From Glandiceps talaboti (Eukaryota > Hemichordata > Enteropneusta > Spengelidae), in the NCBI RefSeq assembly GCF_964340395.1, contig NC_135552.1, positions 5,200,701-5,264,700 on the forward strand: a stretch of DNA of 64,000 nucleotides. Reading direction: 5' to 3'. The notes under the pieces are model-generated. The model ran no database searches, was not told where the DNA came from, and worked only from the letters and a program-made list of their open reading frames with translations. The position numbers and the translations under genes were made by a program. Of this stretch, positions 42,601 to 51,724 are shown in pieces. Each line of letters begins with the position of its first letter. The stretch's first letter is position 1.

Positions 42601-45600
42601 GAAATCACCCTCCAGAACCCAAAGTTTCTGAAAATACCCCTATTTTCCTTGAGTGGTGTTCCCCTTTAATGCAGAATATATCATTGACATTATTTGAACA
42701 AACAATATCAAATAGACATCACAAACTTACAAATAAACAAACAAACAAACAAACAAACAAGCAAATAAATAACTAAACAAACAAACACAGAAAACTGGAG
42801 AAAGCTATCAGAAATAAAAGTATGTAACAAACCTGATGTAAGCCATCTTGAACTTCACCATGGAGTCGATTGACACAGGTACATAAAGCTATATGGGCTA
42901 GTTGACTGATGCAGTTGATATTTCTCAGGTCACTACAATATGGACAAAACAGTTTGTATGTGAATAGATAATTCTGGTTGATAAAAGTTGACACCAAATG
43001 ACTTTCAGTGTGAATACCTTTACCTTGTCAATGAGAGATACACATGTATTACCATTAAGTGACATTTGTATGACAATGAGTGTACATGTACTGTACTAAC
43101 TGTAAAAAAAGGCCAGGGTTGATATTTGTCACATTGATCTTTAAGACCATGCAGGTGAAGTGATTATATTATACAGATCCATCACAATTTACAACAAATG
43201 GACTTCAGTCAACGGCAGTTGAATAGTTTGTTTTCACTCATGTTTGTCTGATTGTTTGTCTGTAGGATATCTATCATAGATCATCAATTATAGATGGCGT
43301 GTTCAGAAATGTTATGGAATTATTGCCTTTGAGACAATTGGCTAGATTGGTGAAGTTTTGGTATTAGTGAAGCAATAGCATGAGCCATCAAACTCCAACA
43401 CTAAGGGCGCCCTCAAGGTATGGCATTAGCAGCAGCAACCATTGAAAGTCAACCCTCGAGTGCGCCCTCAGTGTTGGTCAATGTCCAGACATTATTGTTT
43501 GTGTAAAAGTCAACAGCTGATTTATATGAGTGATATTTATATCTTTGCAACACTTGTTATAAACATTCACACTAACCTGTCACTGTCAAAGACTGGTTCC
43601 ATTAATTCCACATCTATTTTTGTCAATTCTACCAACACCTGTATCATATGCTCTTTTTCTTGATCAGACTCCTTTAGTGAGAAGCTTTTCAGAAAACGAA
43701 TCAGCTCCTAAAGGAAAAAAAATCAAAATTACACATGCATTACACCAAACTTTTCTTTCAAACACAAACTTGAAAATTGTTACTTGAATGTTACGTGAAA
43801 TTTTTGACCACACACTCCAGTGTTAGTCAACAGATTGACCCATTATTCAGAACATGTGACCTTATGGACAGAGGTCATATAGGTGCTTGGAAGTTTGTAC
43901 CAGCCTCTGTTCAATGATAGTTTGTACTCCCAATGTAAATAACTTCCTTCACTTCACGTTCAAAATGCTTGGTTTCTGTTTCAAGGATGTTCACTTTGTC
44001 AATGCTAACAGGATGTCCTGGTACTTTTATATGTCTATGTTGGGAGACATCTGGTGTACTGGAGTATGAGTGTCTATGCTCTAAAAATCATGGTTTTAGT
44101 GATCTTTCAGTTAAAAGAAACTAAATCATAGTCACAAATTTTGGTTAACAATTTTCACGTTTGTGTTTGGAACAAAAGCTTAATGTAATAATTTGGATTA
44201 CCAGCACATATGAATTATCTTTGGAGATAAAAATGACAAATGTACGGGGAAAGATTTTGATTTCAGAAGTTCAGGACATGTAAGAAAGTTTATTCACATA
44301 AAAGTCACTTATGAGGATAAAAATTGTTGTCTAAGTGTTCTCATAAATTGAATGTTCTGATGAGAGACATTCTGCAAGAGACAATTGTCTGGCATGCAAC
44401 TGGCAGAGTCAATAATTGGTGGTTGTCCGGTTTCAGTATGTGTAAAATGGTGAACAGGTCTGTGAAGTTTTACAAGTACATTTAATGGGGCATGCCACTC
44501 CAGGAAATAAATGGTATTTTGACTATTTATCTGAAGGTTGTATAGCACTATGAATCCATGAATATCCATTGTTCAACTAATACATATGTATGTCTGCTAA
44601 ATCCCATGAGGCAACTGTAGATCATATTAATCATTCATACACAAATAATAAATGGAAAAACAATAAAATTAGAATAAATTATTCAAGACTGGTAATCTGT
44701 CTACCACAGGAGGGCAATTGCTAAGTTGTCACTGGATGACATTGCAGCAATCTGACTGATATAGATTATTCATGAGGAACCCATCAGTGGATGGATAATT
44801 ATCGTATATTAATATAATCACTGTTCATGATTCACCATCAGTATTCTGTCTACCACAGGAGGGCACTAACCAGTGTGCCGTCTGATCCAATTTGACGCAC
44901 CACTGACCACAGTTTCTAGTGACGCACCAAAATTTGGTGTTCCCATAACTCTTACTATACTATGTGGTGACTCACAAGAAATCCCAGTTTTTATCATTCT
45001 GACTCACAACAACAAAATTTGGCTGCCACTAGAGGGCACACTGCACTGACCAATCAAATATTAATCATGTTATAATGCTGCCATACAATACCTTTATCAA
45101 ATCCAGTAACCTATGTTTGATACGAATGATTTCTTGTGGTCTCAGAACTAAAGGCCCATCATCATCATCTTCATCATCACCACTATCTCCTCCAAACCCT
45201 CCATCATTATCTTCTACATAATCTTCATCACTTCCCTTCCTTGGTTTCTTTCGTCCCTTTCCTCCCTGCCTTGAAGGTTTTGGGTCATTTTTGCTTTTAC
45301 GCTTACCAACACCAACTGAGTAGCATGAAGAAAATAAATATTTGGTGTAAGTCAAAAACAAAGAAAAAAAAGAATTGTGTATTTAGGTCTATGATAGCTT
45401 ACATACGGTAAAAATAACAAACATTTGGCACAACAAATTTTCTTACAAAATTTTGATTGCAGGAAACGTCACAAGAATTTTATTTGACCAGAGGAAATTC
45501 ACCTGACAGAAATATCATGTAATATTATCATCACATCTGGTCTTTTTGATAAAAATTTTTAGGTAAAGACACATACATGTATTTTGTGTCACATGCACAC

Positions 45601-48600
45601 CCTCACACCCCACCCTCCCTGGCCAACCCTCACACGCCAACCCTCCCTGGCCAGTCCATCCCCACTCTCACCCACAAAGTGATCACCATAAGACCTCATA
45701 ACATGTATTAAATTTGGTAATGGAAATTTTTGTGAAAAAAAAAGACGTGTTGTTGTTTTTTATGGCACTGAAAGTGGAGTATACTTTTACACTTGATATG
45801 GATGATGTAAACTATTCAGAAACTGCTTTACTTTGGTGTTAAGGGTTGTATTTTCTGGAAGGGTGTTCCCCTTTATAAATTTCTACCTACCAAGCCTAAA
45901 TTTGATTCTAGTCTGGCGATGACAGCCACAAATATTTTCTTTTTTTCTATTTTGGCATGCATAAAATAAACAAACCAACTTACCTGAGTCAGGCCATAGC
46001 TTTAATATATCCACAGCTCTTTGGAATAACACGGGATGAAATATTCTATGTCCAACACTTCCTGTATTGTAGACATATACAAAGAAATGTTGGCATTTAT
46101 GTCATATGTGCTATCCAACAAAAATTATATCAAAAGATATTAATGATACAAAATTATTTTTGAAATTTTGAAAAAAAAAATGTTTATGACTGAACACTTT
46201 ATGCAATGAATGGGAATTGATAGTACTAAGGGGTTTTAGAAAAACTATCAGAATGGTCAAAAACAAACAATGTATTGTCAAACAACTAAATATCAATGTG
46301 TCACAATTATATATGACTACATGATTGTTGAAATCCTATTACAGTACAAACTTTTAATAAAACACAATTTCCTACACTAAATGACAAGGAAAATGAAGTT
46401 ATATCAGTATATTTTAGGATATCTATACTGGCATGTATAAAACTAATGTGTTTTCATTCCACATCAAATAATCATACAATAAACAAACATACGTACCAGC
46501 CTACCAACCAGCCTACTTACCTACCTGCCAACCAGCACCCTAGCCACCAAACTAACTATTAACTACCTACCTACCTACCAACCACCTACCTACCTACCTA
46601 CCAACCAACCAGCCAGCCAACCAACCAACTAATCAACCCATTATAACTTGATATGATGATAGTCTTTATGCTAAGTTTAAATCAATTTTCCCAGCCCTTT
46701 AATGCAATCATTGCAAACGAAATTTCACTTGCTGAAAGCACCATACATATCAAATAATATACGTATATGGATATATTAACTAATGTGGTTTGCTTAAACC
46801 AATGCTATGAAGAATCCATAGTTAGTACCATTACAGGGATTGAAATAATGACAAATATTTTCTTGCCCACTGGACAAGCAGAAATTAAAAAAACACTTCT
46901 CCAAATCAGAAAGTACTTGCCCACAAAGTAAACATTTTGTTTGATTGACATGTCCCTTTTCATCAGTTTTTGTTACCAAGCAAGTTGCCATAACATTACC
47001 TCGGTCCAGTTTGTGTAAACTCAAGAAATCTACACTGAATAATCATTTGAATATATTCTTCTATTCATGTTAAAATATCACTTTGAAAGTTTCTGCAGAT
47101 ACAAGAATATTTCACTTATATCAGAATGGGCTAGCAGGGAACCAAAAATCGAGAACCATGAGAAATTCTACTTGTCCATTGGGACAAGTACTTTCTAAAA
47201 CTCCTTGCCCAGTTCTTCTAATCAGTTGTCCGAGACAAGTAAAGCGCTCTTATTTCAAGGCCTGCATTATTCCATAAAAATCCCTTCAACCTTATCATGA
47301 ACCCCTCTAATTACAGAAACAATGATGACAGAATATTTGACACAATCACATACAACTACTTTTGAAATGTGAGTTTGTTGAATTTGAATAAATATTGCAT
47401 CAGTAGAAATTGACAGTTTCAGAGATATTTGATATATGGTAAATGAATTGGAATGTTCCAATTAATGACCCTGTCACTCAAGCCTAAAGTATATATTGTC
47501 ATATACACAGCATGAAGGCAAATTTTGAAAACAAACTTTTCATATATTTTACATTATGTAGTTATCGTTACATAAAAAAGTTGTCTTGGTTACCCAGACT
47601 CTCACCCCTGGGGGCTCTATCAGACCAAGCAGATGAGAGTCTGGGAAAATGTTATAAAAAGTCGCCTGCACTGGAAGCATGAGGTATATTCATTGTAATT
47701 AAGATGTATCAGTTGTTTGAGATGTGATAACTTATCGCAAAGGTACCTGGATTGTTCAGCCTGCAATGTTATGTTGGACGTGAAGTATTACCCAGCATGC
47801 ACTTCTGTTCTGGGAAAGAGATCTGGTGCAGGCGACTTGGGATTCTGACATTTCCCCAGACACTCGTCTGGGTGGTCTCGTAGTAGAGCCCCAAGCGGTA
47901 AGAGTCTGAGTAACTGACAGTGACACTAATAAAAAACTGCTTTCCACATTACTATGTACAGCTACATAGTACATGTAGTCGACATTTTGTGAAAAATGCT
48001 TTCCATTTGAAAATTTGTAAATATCTGGTAAACGCAGTTACTGTACAATAAGAAAATAGAAAACAAAACTATTTTCATCATAATTTTACTACTTTTTGTA
48101 AATGTACTCTCTTTTTTTTGTCAGACTATGTAAGGGTAGTTCAACCTACAATCTGTCACAACAAACTGGGATGCCTAAGTTTCACCAAAGTCCCATCTCA
48201 ATGGAACAAGTTTTGCCATTCCAGGACTGGTGATAAATTAAATGCAATGAGAGAATACTGGAGGCAAAAAATATCACTTGCTGAAAACACTTGCATGGCA
48301 GCAGCATGTGATTATTATATTATAATGTGGTAAGTAAGTTGCAATTTTTGTTTGGACTAATCCAAGATGAAGTGTTACAATGTAACAAAACTGAGACTGC
48401 AAGTATGTAGTCCCAGTTTTAGAGCTAACCTTACAAGCCTCAGATATTATCACTTCCTTACCAGGAATTGAGACGAGAACAAAATATATATTTGCTGACA
48501 ATGCACCAGCTTCTCTGTGATAGACAGTTGAACGACTGGAACAGTTGATGAAATAGTGTAGGAAGGCCACTAATGTCCTGTGTGAGACTCCACTTTCAGT

Positions 48601-51547
48601 TATTGCATTCCAAAACTCTGCAATCAGAAAAGAACAATTTATGGAGCATGTGGAGATTACTGTCTGACCCTTTGTGGCCTGTTTTATTATCAAATAGGGG
48701 TATGAACTTACCATAATGAGGGTGACAACAGTAACCAAACCTGATTGTCAACACCCTGAACACATGTAAAAGTCAAGAGCCATGAATACCCTATGCTTGA
48801 TCTATCTCAATAAATCATTTGTGGAATATGATATCAGATGCACAAAAGTTGATAGATTCATTATATTATCCCCTAAAATAAAGAACCTATCAACTTGTTT
48901 AGGTCATCAAGAATTTTGAATTAGATTCATATTTGACAATACTGCTTACAACTGGATACTGCCATATTTGCATCCAACTAGTTTAGGATCCCTCTAAACA
49001 AAGAAACCATTATGTTGGTATGACAAATGTTATGGGATGAAGCATAGGGATGAAGTTTAGTTTAGTTTAGAAAGATTATTCTGTTGTTTCATACATCTTA
49101 AAAATTATCCACTGACTGACTTGCCCCTTTATCCCACACTAGCCATGTAGCCTGTTCACTGTGCTTTCCTGTTACATCACTAACAGTTGTGCCTCCGAGC
49201 CTTGATATCCAAAGGCTAGGAGGTACTGTACAACAGCTAACATTACAATGTAGTACAAGAGCACTGAGAACAGACCAGGTGACAAGACTGATAAATTGTT
49301 GTCACAAGTGCTCTGTACTATTTATGTGTCATCCAGACTTCAACTTATACAATCATTAATTAATAATCCCAACAGATTAACTGCAAAAATAACCTAAATA
49401 ATACAATAATCTGATACTACATAAATTGTACCCTGGTGTACATGATACTATCTATCTTTACAGTAATTAACTTGAGTTAAAATCTGTCATAAAATCACAA
49501 TACAAAACACTCTAAACCCAAATACATGTATTTTGAGGGGACAAAGACCCAGGTCTCTTCTTTGGAGAGTTATGCCCATACATGTATACTGCTTTCAAGC
49601 TAAAATTCATTGAGTACAGTCCCTTTTAAATAAGGTGTGAAAATATTTAAATAACATGAGATACATGTATTTTAAAGACATTACTCACTGAATTCAACTT
49701 GAAAGCAGTATGGACACAAAATTAAATAGGCAAGAGGTGCTCAATTCCTTTAAATATCTGAGTTTAGTTTTGAATGTTTGGTATTCTGACCTCAGAGTGA
49801 CTCAGTATGCCCACTAATGACGGCCAACTTTTGTTGTTATGAGTCAAATTGATAAAAACTGGCATTTCTTGTGAGTCACCATATATGAGTAAGAGATAGG
49901 GGAACACCAAATTTTGGTGCATCACTAGAAATTGTGAGCATTCGTGGCAATTCGTGGCACATCAACTTGGCTTAGAGGGCACACATACAAAATGTACATG
50001 TACCATATTATGCACTAAATTGTACAAAATTTAACTTGGTTTCCATATAGATACTTTATATAGATATCCTACCTTGAGGAATGGAATCACGTCCACTCCT
50101 AGCCCAGGGTGTCAGTGTTGAAAGAACTCTTTCCAAATACGCAACAAAATAATTGTTGTCTTTGACATCTTGTCCTAATTCTGGTGGCAATGCCTCATTC
50201 TCCAAAAATTCACTCTCCCATGCAGCCTCTACAAAATCTATTGATATTACACAGCAACGTTAACACATTGAGATGCAAAACATTTAATGACTTATAACTC
50301 CTCAAATAACTATTTTCACATGTAAGGAATCAAATTACAAAAGTCTTCTGTTAAACAGCTGACACATATCATGTTAGGTGCCAGGGTTCTCCACAGCTAA
50401 AATATTTGTAGTGTTTGTTTAGTCTATTTTTTTTAAAAGGGCCACAAGCTGAGTTTATACAAATGTACGTTTTATTATGTAATTATGGCTACATACATGT
50501 ATTTTATAAAAGGTATGGAAGCATACATACATGTACATGTAACCATCACTTGCAACTCACTGAACTCAAAATTGATATTAAAATATAACTTATAGACAAT
50601 CCGATGACATAATATTCATATATATGTATATTAAAAATTCAAGGAAAATCCCTACAGTACAATCAAATGTTCGAACAATGTCAGAAGACAATTATAAAGT
50701 CTTTGAAGGCATGTATCGACATTTACATTATACTAGAATGGTTTAACCTAGGTTCTATGTAAGCATTTTCACTTGAATAAAAAGTTCTTAAACTCAGCTT
50801 GTGCCACTTTAATATCACTGACGACTGTTACAGCATAATAAAAACATCAATACAAAATAGACCAAACAAATGCTACAACTGTTGCATCTTGCTTTTCAAC
50901 CCATTTCACAGGAACAGGTTTCATCATCTTAATAATATCCCTGAAAATCAAAGTCCTTAATATGTCTCCAAACTTTGCTATGTGACAGTTTGTTCATGAA
51001 ATATTTTCAAGAAAGGCTTAATTTTGATATTATTTTGGCCAATAGTTTTTTCAAATGATTTTTTTAAACACGGTAACAGCAAAAATACCATTTATCTTGA
51101 TGCTGTTAATTATGCAAATAAAATGACTGAAGTACTTTTATACACATCTGATCAATACTTGATATGTATAAAAATGGACAGTCCATGGTAAACATTCATG
51201 TATATGTGTATGTATGCATGTACAACATGTATGTATGTATGTATGTATGTATGTATGTATGTATGTATGTATGTATGTATGTATGTATGTATGTATGTAT
51301 GTATGTATGTATGTATGTATGTATGTATGTATGTATGTATGTATGTATGTATGTATGTATGTACAACATGTATGTATGTATGTATGTATGTATGTATGTA
51401 TGTATGTATGTATGTATGTATGTACAACATGTATGTATGTATGTATGTATGTATGTATGTATGTATGTATGTACAACATGTATGTATGTATGTATGTATG
51501 TATGTATGTATGTATGTATGTATGTATGTATGTATGTATGTATCATG

Positions 51548-51581
<34 letters not shown>

Positions 51582-51690
51582 TGTATGTATGTATGTATGT
51601 ATGTATGTATGTATGTATGTTAGTATGTATGTATGTATGTATGTATGTATCATGTATGTATGTATGTATGTATGTATGTATGTATGTATG

Positions 51691-51724
<34 letters not shown>

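Noticed and set aside
48430-48434. Alternative exon 3 donor GTTAGC
   Set aside because: It gives phase 0, which creates a frame clash with exon 4; the GTAAGG five bases upstream fits.
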